From: Bernardetia sp963719525
GTDB taxonomy: Bacteria; Bacteroidota; Bacteroidia; Cytophagales; Bernardetiaceae
Assembly (NCBI GenBank): GCA_963719525.1
Contig: CAVRCG010000004.1
Coordinates: forward strand, 2,976,001-3,040,000
Length of the DNA: 64,000 nucleotides
Reading direction: 5' to 3'
The notes below the pieces were generated by a model. The model made no database searches. It was not told the origin of the DNA and saw only the letters and a list, made by a program, of their open reading frames with translations. Numbering within the stretch: the stretch's first letter is position 1; each line of letters starts with the position of its first letter. A program made the position numbers and the translations under genes. Below, in pieces: positions 1 to 7,531 of the stretch.

Positions 1-1226
1 AAGCTGAAGGCAATTCAGAAATATCAATATGACCAGAAAAAAAACGAACATCTAAATCTTTCGTTTCTTCTGCAAAAATTTGTTCTTTTGTTTTATTGCC
101 TTTACTTTTTATATGCTGCGTTCAACTGACATCTCTACCTGCACCATGTGGCGCAAAACCAAGATTAGAATTGGTAGTTTGTCCTTTTACAATCAAAATA
201 GGTTCACTCATATTCAAAGGAATCAAACGCAGACCGTCTTTAGAATCTGGTACAAATTTGTCGTCTAGTGGCGTTGCTCCTTTTGCATGATAAAACAAAT
301 CATCTTCTTTAAAAACAAAATTATGTTCGTTCCAAAACTGGTCTAGCGTCTCTACTTTTAGTCTTCTTTGCGTTGTATCATGTAAAACTTTATGATTTAG
401 TTTTGTCCATTCTCTAATAATTTGTAGAGCTTCCCAGTACTGTTTTCCTTCTTCGGTATTGTAAGGAATCCACGCATTTTTGGCTAACGTTTTTGGAGAA
501 ATTTGTTTTCTAAAAAACTCGGCTAATTTCATTCCTTCACTATACAAATTCGCACCAAAACCACGACTTCCGTGATGCGTAACGAGCATTGTTTCGCCTG
601 TTTTCTCAGAACGTCCTACATATAAAAAGTGATTTCCATCTCCCTGCGTTCCTAAATGTGTACGAGCAAAACTCAAACTTCTCTCCGAATTTCAGGAAAC
701 GATTTGACTTAATTTTATCCTCCAAATCTCTAGGCATATCAAAAATATCTTTTCGCCCTCCTCCTCCAAAATGAGTAAGTGAATGCGCTTTATCCAATAC
801 TTTTTTAGGGTCAATTTGTCCTAAATTAGTCATCATAACCGAACAACAAATATCTGCGCTGTGCATAGCTGGATGAATAGCATTTTTGGCAACGGCAATT
901 CCACCTACAGGAATTTGTCCTGTTCCACCTGTCGGACAAGCATCTGGCATTACTGCACCATTTACCAACGTAGGCGTTTTCATAAGTTCGTCCATTGTTT
1001 GATAAATCTTTTCTACATTGATAGTTTCCAACTCTGATTCTGCACGAATATTTTTGTAATATCCAATAGGAACAGAAAAAGGTTCGATAATAGTTGGACG
1101 AATGGATTCTAAATAATTCAATAATTTATCGCCTTCTAAGTCGTGGTTATTAGCGTGTTCGATTGCTTCCTTAAACCATTTATTCGGTTTAAAACCCAAA
1201 TCTATAAGTGTTTGTCCTGTAATCAT
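1..1226 (-). pseudogene. rtcB: RtcB-family RNA ligase, broken by a frameshift and a nonsense codon, cut by window edge
   Basis: RtcB joins 2',3'-cyclic phosphate or 3'-phosphate RNA ends to 5'-OH ends with Mn and GTP, in tRNA splicing or RNA repair. The first part (1226 down to about 680) has the metal-binding DICC stretch and HFGGGG. The second part carries LGTQGDGNHF, THHGSRG and the guanylylation motif HGAGR. Two lesions split the gene. A one-base shift near 676-690 separates GEKF from LSFARTHLG. An in-frame TGA at 122-124 follows GAGRDVS exactly where relatives have Arg (CGA to TGA would explain it). Translation beyond the TGA continues in the same frame to the window edge (TQHIKSKGNKT... 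ELPSA), which fits the RtcB C-terminus, so the ancestral gene continues past position 1. Family call is firm; whether the lesions are real is not known. Confidence 0.85.
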
Positions 1227-1455
1227 TTTATTTTCTTGTTTTATTCTTGATTATTTTATAAAACTCTAAACAGAACAAAAGGTTGAATTAGTTCACTTGG
1301 AAATGTGATTATACAAACATTTGTTTTTTATACTTATTGTAATTGATAAAATGCATGCAAATCCCTTATTTGTAAACGAGTGATACCCAAATTTCACAAA
1401 CTATAGTAAGAGAATTATGTGCTTTGTTCAACAAATACTTCATGAAAATATAGCT

Positions 1456-1963
1456 TTATTTCCTCAATATAACCCAAAGCAAAAAAACGAATGCTATCGA
1501 AAGAAATACTGTAACATTTTTGAAATAACTGTTTTTTCCTTCGTCAAAATTCTTTTCATTAAATATCAATCCTTCTTTTTCCCCATTTAAATAATAAATT
1601 GATATTGCTTCATTTGTATTACTTAGTTTGCTCATGTCAATTTTACGGATTTTGATATTGATTTTACTGCTATCTGCAAGAGATTTTTCTACTTCCTTCC
1701 ACCTTCCATACACTCCACCTATCTCAATTCCAAAAGGATTAGAATATTCCTTTGTGTTAAAATAAATTTTTATTGGATCGCTATCTCTACTTGTTCTATA
1801 TTTTCCTTTTATGATCACTTTTAATTCTTCCAATTGCCCCATATCACGATTATTTGATATATAAAGAAAAAAAAAATAGTAATCCAAAAGCCAAGAACAA
1901 CATTGATAATTTAAACCATTTTCTTTCATAAAATACTTCTTTTTTGTGCTGTATTTGTTTCAT
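1456..1963 (-). pseudogene. two-TM membrane protein, frameshifted at a T10 run
   Basis: Function not recognised. The best start is the ATG at 1963, giving MKQIQHKKEVFYERKW followed by a hydrophobic helix (LSMLFLAFGLLFFF). This reading is thrown out of frame by ten T's (plus strand A10, 1867-1876). Nine T's would join it to LYISNNRDMGQLEEL and the rest of the protein, which ends with a second helix (VTVFLSIAFVFLLWVIL) at 1456. The soluble part between the helices is about 100 residues, with a topology like DUF3592-type proteins (weak comparison). Starting inside the second frame at 1929 would lose the first helix and give an implausible N-terminus. The homopolymer makes replication slippage or sequencing error equally possible. 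Confidence 0.6.
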
Positions 1964-2002
1964 AATATGTAAGTTATAAGAATTAATAGTTCAAATCTTT
2001 TC

Positions 2003-2087
2003 AAACTTCTCTAATAAAATGATTATTTTTCTTCTCAAAAGCAATCATAGTAGGGTTTCCGTGTCCACAATAAATTTTTGTATCGTC
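2003..2087 (-). repeat. duplicated 3' end of the MBL hydrolase gene (relic copy)
   Basis: These 85 bp match 2546-2630, the last 85 bases of the neighbouring MBL-fold gene, with about two mismatches, and in the same orientation. On the minus strand the relic still reads DDTKIYCGHGNPTMIAF and ends in its own stop codon. The two copies are direct repeats 543 bp apart and bracket the small gene at 2138-2503. Confidence 0.85.
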
Positions 2088-2137
2088 ATACATTTTCAAT
2101 ACAAAACCAAAGATACAATAACAGTAAAAAAAACAAA

Positions 2138-2503
2138 TCATCTTAAATCCGTCCTATTAGAATCTTTCTCAAAATCATCTACATTTTCAAATCCTAATTC
2201 TTTTAATTTTTCAAAATAAGTTGAATATTCTATTTTCATAGTATCAGGATAATTTATATTATAGAGAAACTGGACTATCCATTCATACCATCTAGCAGGC
2301 GCAGGATATTTTTTTAGGTAAGCCAAACGCTCTTCAAAATTGAAGTTTTGTTCATCAAACCACTCTCCCAACACCATAAGATGACCTTCTCCACTTCCCA
2401 TTCGCCAACCTATGCTAACAGGATGTACATCTGGATAATATACCCAAGGAGGAGGAACATCACCATATTTTTCAAATAGTTTGCTTTTTCTTCTAAATAC
2501 CAT
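2138..2503 (-). CDS. hypothetical protein, 121 aa, between direct repeats
   Basis: Not recognised. From the ATG at 2503 the product begins MVFRRKSKLFEKYGDV and is rich in aromatic residues and proline (PPPWVYYP, PAPARWYEWIVQFLYN). It has no signal peptide or membrane segment and looks like a soluble cytoplasmic protein. A longer reading from 2587 would run through the 3' end of the MBL gene and is probably an artefact of the repeat, so the internal ATG is preferred. The gene lies between two 85-bp copies of the MBL 3' end, which suggests it arrived by insertion or by a duplication there. Confidence 0.5.
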   Translation of the reverse strand: MVFRRKSKLFEKYGDVPPPWVYYPDVHPVSIGWRMGSGEGHLMVLGEWFDEQNFNFEERLAYLKKYPAPARWYEWIVQFLYNINYPDTMKIEYSTYFEKLKELGFENVDDFEKDSNRTDLR

Positions 2504-2543
2504 TTTTCGTTTGCGTAGTGTCCCATTAGTTTCTTTTTTTTCT

Positions 2544-3188
2544 TTAAACTTCTCTAATAAAATGATTGTTTTTCTTCTCAAAAGCAATCATAGTAGGGTT
2601 TCCATGTCCACAATAAATTTTTGTATCGTCTGGCAATTTGTACATTACGTTGCGAATAGAATCTTTCAAAACTTCCATATTTCCACCTGGTAAATCTGTT
2701 CTGCCTATACTTTGAAAAAACAAAACATCACCGTTTATACAAAATTTTTGTTCTGCTGAATAAAAAGCCAAATGTCCGGGAGAATGCCCAGGAACAAAAA
2801 GTGTCTTCAAAGCAGAATTACCAAATGTAATATCTGTGTTTTCATCAATAAAAAGATCTACCGTAGTGGCATCATATCCTCCAAAACCATACGAAGGAGC
2901 ATATAAAGGAACTTGATTTAATTGCTCTGATTCTATTCTATGTGCTTCTAATTTCACATTATAGGTATCTTTTACAAATTTGTTTCCCAAAACGTGATCA
3001 ATATGACAATGGGTATTGATAAGGCGAACTACTTTTAAATCATTTTGCTTGATAAAAGATTTTAAAACTTCCTTTTCTTGTGGCGAATAACAACCAGGAT
3101 CAATAATAATGGCTTCTTTCGTCTCGTCAAAAAGAACAAAGGTATTTTCTTGAAATTGATTGAATGTGAACTGCTGTATGGAAATCAT
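2544..3188 (-). CDS. MBL-fold metallo-hydrolase (glyoxalase II-like)
   Basis: A 214-residue metallo-beta-lactamase-fold hydrolase, probably a cytoplasmic hydroxyacylglutathione-hydrolase-like thioesterase. It shows the metal motif THCHIDHVLGN, the later metal ligands in VPGHSPGHLAFY and GDVLF, and a C-terminal CGHGNPT. The start is put at the ATG at 3188 (MISIQQFTF); the longer reading from 3251 only translates the GGGAAAT repeat upstream. The last 85 bases of the gene are duplicated at 2003-2087. Exact substrate cannot be told from sequence. Confidence 0.85.
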   Translation of the reverse strand: MISIQQFTFNQFQENTFVLFDETKEAIIIDPGCYSPQEKEVLKSFIKQNDLKVVRLINTHCHIDHVLGNKFVKDTYNVKLEAHRIESEQLNQVPLYAPSYGFGGYDATTVDLFIDENTDITFGNSALKTLFVPGHSPGHLAFYSAEQKFCINGDVLFFQSIGRTDLPGGNMEVLKDSIRNVMYKLPDDTKIYCGHGNPTMIAFEKKNNHFIREV

Positions 3189-3194
3189 ATTTGT

Positions 3195-3243
3195 GGGAAA
3201 TGGAAAATAGGAAATGGGAAATGGGAAATGGGAAATGGGAAAT
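3195..3243. repeat. (GGGAAAT)n simple repeat
   Basis: About six to seven heptamer units of GGGAAAT, some imperfect, lie directly upstream of the MBL hydrolase start (minus-strand gene) and downstream of the Bcp gene. Similar purine or pyrimidine tracts occur near 8570, 14421, 54571, 56483 and 58410. Copy number of such units can vary between strains. Confidence 0.8.
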
Positions 3244-3275
3244 TTCTTCATTTCCTAATTCCCAATCTCTACTTC

Positions 3276-3728
3276 CTAAGATTTGATTATCTGCTCTGTA
3301 TGTTCTTTTGTTTTTACTTTTTTGATTACTTCTTCAATTTTTCCTTCTGCATCAATTACAAAGGTAGTGCGTTGCGTTCCCATATATTTTTTTCCAAACA
3401 TATTTTTTTCCTTCCAGACTCCATAAAGCTCATTAATAGAAGTATCTGTATCAACTAAAAGAGGGAAAGGTAAATTATATTTTTTAGCGAATTTTTTGTG
3501 AGAAGCTGCATCGTCTTTACTTACTCCCAAAACGGTATAACCCTTTTTTTGAAGTTCAGTATAATTATCTCTCAAATTACAAGCTTGTGCTGTACAACCT
3601 GGTGTATCATCTTTTGGATAAAAATAAAGAATTACTTTTTCTCCTTTGAGTTGTGAGAGTTTTATTTCGTGTCCATTTTGATCGTGTGCTGTAAATTCTG
3701 GTGCTTGGTCGCCTTTTTTAAGTTCCAT
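3276..3728 (-). CDS. bcp: thioredoxin-dependent thiol peroxidase (Bcp/PrxQ)
   Basis: A 150-residue peroxiredoxin of the PrxQ/BCP class that reduces hydroperoxides using thioredoxin. The motif TPGCTAQACNLRD places the peroxidatic Cys at about 45 and a resolving Cys at about 50, the five-residue spacing typical of two-Cys BCPs. It also shows YFYPKDDTPGC and the terminal QRTTFVIDAEGKI strand. The length matches the family. The superoxide dismutase gene lies about 500 bp away on the other strand, so two oxidative-stress genes are near neighbours, though not in one operon. Confidence 0.93.
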   Translation of the reverse strand: MELKKGDQAPEFTAHDQNGHEIKLSQLKGEKVILYFYPKDDTPGCTAQACNLRDNYTELQKKGYTVLGVSKDDAASHKKFAKKYNLPFPLLVDTDTSINELYGVWKEKNMFGKKYMGTQRTTFVIDAEGKIEEVIKKVKTKEHTEQIIKS

Positions 3729-4221
3729 AAGAAAAGTTTGTTATTTAATGATTTATTGATGGTACAAAATTAAAATGTGTATTTTCATTGAAAAATATAA
3801 TTGTAAATTTAGATAAAAATGTTTGCTTTTTGTAGTGGAAGACGTGCAAATTAAAGTAAGCGCAAGAACATATTGATTTTTTATGAATTTTTATCCACTA
3901 ACGGTATCAAACAGACTAGTAATTGTTTAGAATTACGTTTTTATAAAACTACAAGGAAAATCTTTATTCGGTTGTATAGTATAGTAAAATTAGCTTCGCT
4001 GTTCTTCAAAATGTGTTTCCTACTAGAAAAATCAATTTGACAAATCATTTTGATTCATTTGAATGGTGTAGAGACTTGATTTATTAAGCCTTAATTTTAT
4101 ATGTATTTTATCAAACAATTCAGTTTTAATCAAGTTGGTTATTTTATAATTCAATTCTAGTTTTAGAACTTGTTTTAATCAAATTTCATACTATTTTTTA
4201 ACTCTAAATTACTTTTTACTT
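3729..4221. other. intergenic region, no gene
   Basis: This is the divergent region between bcp and the superoxide dismutase gene. I see no convincing coding frame. Bases 3982-4016 are nearly the reverse complement of 30694-30729 (core TTAGCTTCGCTGTTCTTC), so a dispersed repeat sits here. Promoters for both genes must lie here, but no clear TAnnTTTG box was identified. Confidence 0.6.
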
Positions 4222-4821
4222 ATGGCATTCCAGCTTCCAAAGTTGCCTTACGCTTATAACGCTCTTGAACCAAATATCAATGAGCAAACAATGACAATCC
4301 ACCATACCAAACACCATCAAGGTTATACCGATAAGCTAAATGCAGCTATTGAAGGTACAGACATGGAAGGAAAAAGCATTGAAGAAATTATGAAAAATGT
4401 GAGTTCTTCTACCGATAAAGCTGTTCGTAATAACGGTGGTGGATTTTATAATCACAGTCTTTTTTGGCAAATCATGTCACCAAAAGGTGGTGGCGAGCCT
4501 TCTGGAGAACTTGCAGAAGCAATCAATAAAGCATTCGGTTCGTATGCTGATTTCAAAACCAAATTTGAAGAGGCTGCCAAAACACAATTTGGTTCGGGTT
4601 GGGCTTGGCTTATCGTAAAATCCGATGGTTCGTTAGCTGTTACGGGAACGCCAAATCAGGATAATCCATTGATGGAATTAGCTTCTAAAAAAGGAACTCC
4701 TGTTTTAGGAATTGATGTTTGGGAACACGCTTATTATTTAAAGTATCAAAATAAACGTCCTGATTATGTAGGTGCGTTTTGGAACGTGGTAGATTGGAAT
4801 AAAGTAGCTAGAGCATTATAA
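4222..4821 (+). CDS. sodB: superoxide dismutase, Fe/Mn type
   Basis: A 199-residue cytoplasmic Fe/Mn superoxide dismutase that converts superoxide to peroxide and oxygen. Metal ligands sit in MTIHHTKHHQGY, NHSLFW and DVWEHAYYLKY; GSGWAWL and the C-terminal WNVVDW also match the family. Length and start (ATG directly before AFQLPKLPY) are normal. Iron or manganese preference cannot be settled from these residues alone, so the symbol is a guess between sodA and sodB. Two hairpins follow the stop, the second a strong terminator. Confidence 0.93.
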   Translation: MAFQLPKLPYAYNALEPNINEQTMTIHHTKHHQGYTDKLNAAIEGTDMEGKSIEEIMKNVSSSTDKAVRNNGGGFYNHSLFWQIMSPKGGGEPSGELAEAINKAFGSYADFKTKFEEAAKTQFGSGWAWLIVKSDGSLAVTGTPNQDNPLMELASKKGTPVLGIDVWEHAYYLKYQNKRPDYVGAFWNVVDWNKVARAL

Positions 4822-4837
4822 AAAAGCAAAATAAGTT

Positions 4838-4864
4838 GTCGTTGGTAAGACACCAACAACGGCA
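4838..4864. repeat. GTTGGT/ACCAAC palindromic repeat, copy 1
   Basis: The palindrome GTCGTTGGT-aagac-ACCAACAAC is followed by GGCATTTTTT, so this copy may act as part of the sodB terminator. Nearly identical copies occur at 14876-14902 and, inside a coding region, at 6289-6316. Confidence 0.75.
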
Positions 4865-4874
4865 TTTTTTCACA

Positions 4875-4911
4875 AAAAAGCGTTTTATCTTTGAGATAGA
4901 ACGCTTTTTTT
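4875..4911 (+). terminator. rho-independent terminator after superoxide dismutase
   Basis: Stem AAAGCGTTTTATCT pairs with AGATAGAACGCTTT around a short TTG loop and is followed by a T run. It lies 54 bases after the sodB stop. Confidence 0.85.
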
Positions 4912-4960
4912 AGTATATTTAAAAGTTCAATAAACAACATTTCTAAATCGCTAAATAGTT

Positions 4961-5033
4961 GCTAAATTTTATTCTGTGCAATCGTCTTTTTTCTATAAAG
5001 CAGAGTTTGCAAAGCTAGTACTACAGAAAAGCG
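4961..5033. repeat. dispersed repeat, TTTGCAAA palindrome family (partial copy)
   Basis: The stretch from TTTTATTCTGTGCAATCGTC through GAGTTTGCAAAG matches, in reverse, the right half of the element at 63761-63830 and also 33476-33560. The palindromic arms are degenerate here. Confidence 0.6.
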
Positions 5034-5098
5034 ATATTACTACATCAACCGTAATCACTTTTATTAGACATCCAAAACTCAATTAATTAAAATTACTT

Positions 5099-5764
5099 AT
5101 GTTCAAAAAATTTGCTTCTGAAGCTCTCGGTCTTAGTGATATTGGAAAAATTATTCCTCCCAAAGATTATGATAAAGTAGAATCTGATGATTATATTTTA
5201 CATGAAGATAATGAAAAAATATTTTTTCTAATAAAGTCCAAACAAGATGAATACTGTTTTACTAATCGTGCCTTAATTCACGTAGATGGAACCAGCGCAA
5301 TGAGTAAAAAACGAACACTAAAAAGATATGAATATTACAAATATCCAATTTCGTCTGTTTTATTAGAAACAGCAGGAACGATAGATCTGGACGTAGAAAT
5401 AAAATTCAAATTAGGTGCAAGAAATAGTGCTTCTTCAATTTCAAAAACGAATGACTCGTCTAATAAAGGAGTTTCTTTTTCTATTGATGTAGACAAAAAT
5501 CAATTAGAACAATTAAAGGATTTGTATAAAGCACTTTATGAAATGTCGCTTATCGAAAGTAGTAATTATTCAAGTTATAATGGTGCTTATGATACGCTAA
5601 ACAAGGCTATTCAAGTAGTTTCAAATACTAGAAACGATGGAGCAAGTCAAGCCGAAGAACTTGAAAAAGTAACTACTTATATTGGACAATTCCTTGAGGA
5701 GGCAAAACAAAAATATGTTAGAAAAGATTATTCAGAAGTATTTTTGAAGTATATTAATAATTAA
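5099..5764 (+). CDS. PH-domain protein (YvbH-like)
   Basis: A 221-residue soluble protein. The first half (residues about 1-120) resembles bacterial PH (YvbH-like) domains: an ILHEDNEKIFFLIKSKQDEYCFTNRALI segment (split motif: ILHEDNEKIFF, KQDEYCFTNRALI), a KKRTLKRYEYYKYPISS strand, and a basic/hydrophobic alternation. The second half is helical, without clear motifs. No signal peptide or membrane helix is visible. The role is unknown; bacterial PH domains of this type bind membranes or partner proteins. It stands alone between intergenic repeats. Confidence 0.65.
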   Translation: MFKKFASEALGLSDIGKIIPPKDYDKVESDDYILHEDNEKIFFLIKSKQDEYCFTNRALIHVDGTSAMSKKRTLKRYEYYKYPISSVLLETAGTIDLDVEIKFKLGARNSASSISKTNDSSNKGVSFSIDVDKNQLEQLKDLYKALYEMSLIESSNYSSYNGAYDTLNKAIQVVSNTRNDGASQAEELEKVTTYIGQFLEEAKQKYVRKDYSEVFLKYINN

Positions 5765-5828
5765 TTATATCTACCTTGGCAAAAAATATCTTTATAAATA
5801 ACTACTAGTCAATTAATTAAAAAGCATC

Positions 5829-6001
5829 TACTGTACCCTACTATTTTTTATAACACAAATTATACAGATTAAAATTATTAGTATTCATTAGAATTATTTA
5901 GCTTCGCTACCTTTCAGTTGTATTTATCTGTAGTTTCAATCTTACTAATCCTATAAATCCTTAGACTATCTTACCCTACAAAAAAATAGTAGGGTACGGT
6001 A
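5829..6001. mobile_element. MITE-like element, copy 1 (173 bp)
   Basis: The ends are inverted repeats: left TACTGTACCCTACTATTTTT, right (reverse complement) TACCGTACCCTACTATTTTT. The inside is shared with 29974-30174, including AACACAAATTATACAGATTA, CCTTTCAGTTGTATTTATCT and CTAATCCTATAAATCCTTA. It has no coding capacity, so it is probably a non-autonomous transposable element. Confidence 0.75.
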
Positions 6002-6046
6002 AAAAACATCTTTATGGTTATGGTAAAAACACCGAAAATAGAAAAG

Positions 6047-6541
6047 TTAGGATAATTTCATTTGGTACAAATCAAATCCTTTTGCCCAAAAATCTTTTTC
6101 TATTTTCTCTGTTTCAAATCCTAATTTTTGATAAAATTTATAAGCTAATTGACTCGTTCTTACAACAATAATTTTAATATCTTTACTCTTGATATATTCT
6201 ATTCTGTATAAAACGAGTTTTTTTCCTAAACCAAAACCTTGAAAATCTGGATGGATAATGTCCCAAGAAAGACGACCCAAATTGTGCTTGCCGTTGTTGG
6301 TATCCCTACCAACAACATTGTTATGAAAGTAATTAATTCCTCCACAACCAAGTAATTGTTTTGTAGCTTTGTCTTCAATTACAAAATAATCTTCTCTCTT
6401 ATTTTCCAAATATTCTATAAATTCTTTTTCTTCTGAGGCTTCAAAGTAAACTGGAGTATTTAGTTGGATTAATTTTATAAGTTCTTGTTTGTCAGTTTCT
6501 TTATATTCTCTAATAATGATTTTCAAATTTTTATCTTTCAT
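6047..6541 (-). CDS. GNAT family N-acetyltransferase
   Basis: A 164-residue GNAT-fold acyltransferase with acetyl-CoA as likely donor; substrate unknown. The start is the ATG at 6541 (MKDKNLKIIIREYKETD); upstream in-frame codons translate a non-coding stretch. It shows the acetyl-CoA loop HPDFQGFGLGKKL and the terminal AYKFYQKLGFE. Residues NNVVGRDTNNGKHN, just before LGRLSWDIIHPD, look like an insertion relative to the usual short turn. They are encoded by a copy of the genome's GTTGGT/ACCAAC palindromic repeat (6289-6316). Confidence 0.85.
   Translation of the reverse strand: MKDKNLKIIIREYKETDKQELIKLIQLNTPVYFEASEEKEFIEYLENKREDYFVIEDKATKQLLGCGGINYFHNNVVGRDTNNGKHNLGRLSWDIIHPDFQGFGLGKKLVLYRIEYIKSKDIKIIVVRTSQLAYKFYQKLGFETEKIEKDFWAKGFDLYQMKLS
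6289..6316. repeat. GTTGGT/ACCAAC palindromic repeat inside the GNAT gene, copy 2
   Basis: Reading the minus strand, GTTGTTGGT-aggg-ATACCAACAACGGCA matches the intergenic repeats at 4838 and 14876. It is in frame and encodes the VVGRDTNNGK segment. Confidence 0.65.
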
Positions 6542-6640
6542 GATTGTGTGCTTTTTTAGAATAATTTTGATTGAAATAAAATAACATTTTTGATAAAAAG
6601 GAAGTTCCCTACAAAATATTTCACCAAAAAAACTAAAATA

Positions 6641-6853
6641 ATGATACGAACAGGAACAGAAGTAAAATGGAAATGGGGCAAAGGAACAGCAACAGGGAAA
6701 GTTATCGAGACATTTACAGAAAAAACCGTCAAGACAATAAAAGGACAAAAGGTAGTTAGAAATGGAGAAGAAGGAAATAAAGCTCTCTATATCGAACAAG
6801 AAGACGGAACAAAAGTATTAAAACTAGAAAGTGAAGTCAAAAGAGTAGATTAA
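6641..6853 (+). CDS. HVA1/DUF2945-type Tudor-like small protein
   Basis: A 70-residue protein, MIRTGTEVKWKWGKGTATGKV at the start, with a basic beta-rich fold and an ending typical of the hypervirulence-associated TUDOR/DUF2945 family (GNKALYIEQEDGTKVLKLESEVKR). The start is the ATG at 6641; the longer in-frame reading from 6590 lies in the upstream divergent region. The biochemical role of the family is not established. It is followed 18 bases later by the hupE-like gene, so the two may be co-transcribed. Confidence 0.75.
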   Translation: MIRTGTEVKWKWGKGTATGKVIETFTEKTVKTIKGQKVVRNGEEGNKALYIEQEDGTKVLKLESEVKRVD

Positions 6854-6871
6854 GACTAAAATCAATTACAA

Positions 6872-7494
6872 ATGAACGAATTTTTTACATTTATGGCAAT
6901 GGGAATTGAACACATTCTTCAATTTCCAGAAGGCTACGATCATTTGCTTTTTATTTTGGCGTTAAGTGCAATTTATACTTTCTCGGAGTGGCGTAAGGTT
7001 TTACTGCTAATTACTGCTTTTACAGTTGGACATTCGGTAACTTTATTGATAACAGTTTCGGATATTTCGCCTGTTCCTAGTACTGTCATCGAATGGCTTA
7101 TTCCTTTGACAATTATTTTAGTTTGTATTTTGAATTTTTTTACCAAGATAAAAGAAGAGAATAAAAGGGTAAAGAAAATAATCAAAAAATTGACTCTTCT
7201 TTAATGATACGTCGTTATAGTATTGCTTTGCTTTTCGGTTTGATACACGGCTTGGGATTTGCTAATTATCTGCGCCAAATGCTGCCTGATTCTTTGTTTT
7301 CTCCTCTCTTAGGATTTAATATTGGTTTGGAAATTGCTCAAATTTTAGTTGTTTTGGTGGGGCTTTTTGTAGGATTTGTAGTAATGAAATATATTAATTT
7401 TACCAAAAATCGTTGGAAAGTCGTTCTTTCAGCTATCGTTTTTTGTTTTGCGTTGCATCTTTTTGTAATGCAGACGTTGGCACTTTTTGAATAA
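6872..7494 (+). pseudogene. HupE/UreJ-like membrane protein, frame-split
   Basis: Two overlapping frames together make one HupE/UreJ_2-type protein of about 205 residues, an integral membrane protein thought to take part in metal (Ni or Co) uptake. Part one has GYDHLLFILAL and FTVGHSVTLL, part two ALLFGLIHGLGFANYLR and LGFNIGLEIAQI, the family's usual His-containing helices in order. Part one stops at 7202-7204 (TAA), and an ATG overlaps it (TAATG), which could allow coupled translation of two halves. The second frame is already open from 7165, and the region between is A-rich, so a one-base indel near AAAAGGG or AAAAAA is the simpler reading. Confidence 0.7.
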
Positions 7495-7531
7495 ATTATT
7501 GGTGTTTTGATTTAAAGATATTGACTAATTT

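Noticed and set aside
122..124. TGA in rtcB as a selenocysteine codon
   Set aside because: The residue at this place in relatives is Arg, not Cys, and no selenocysteine insertion element was seen.
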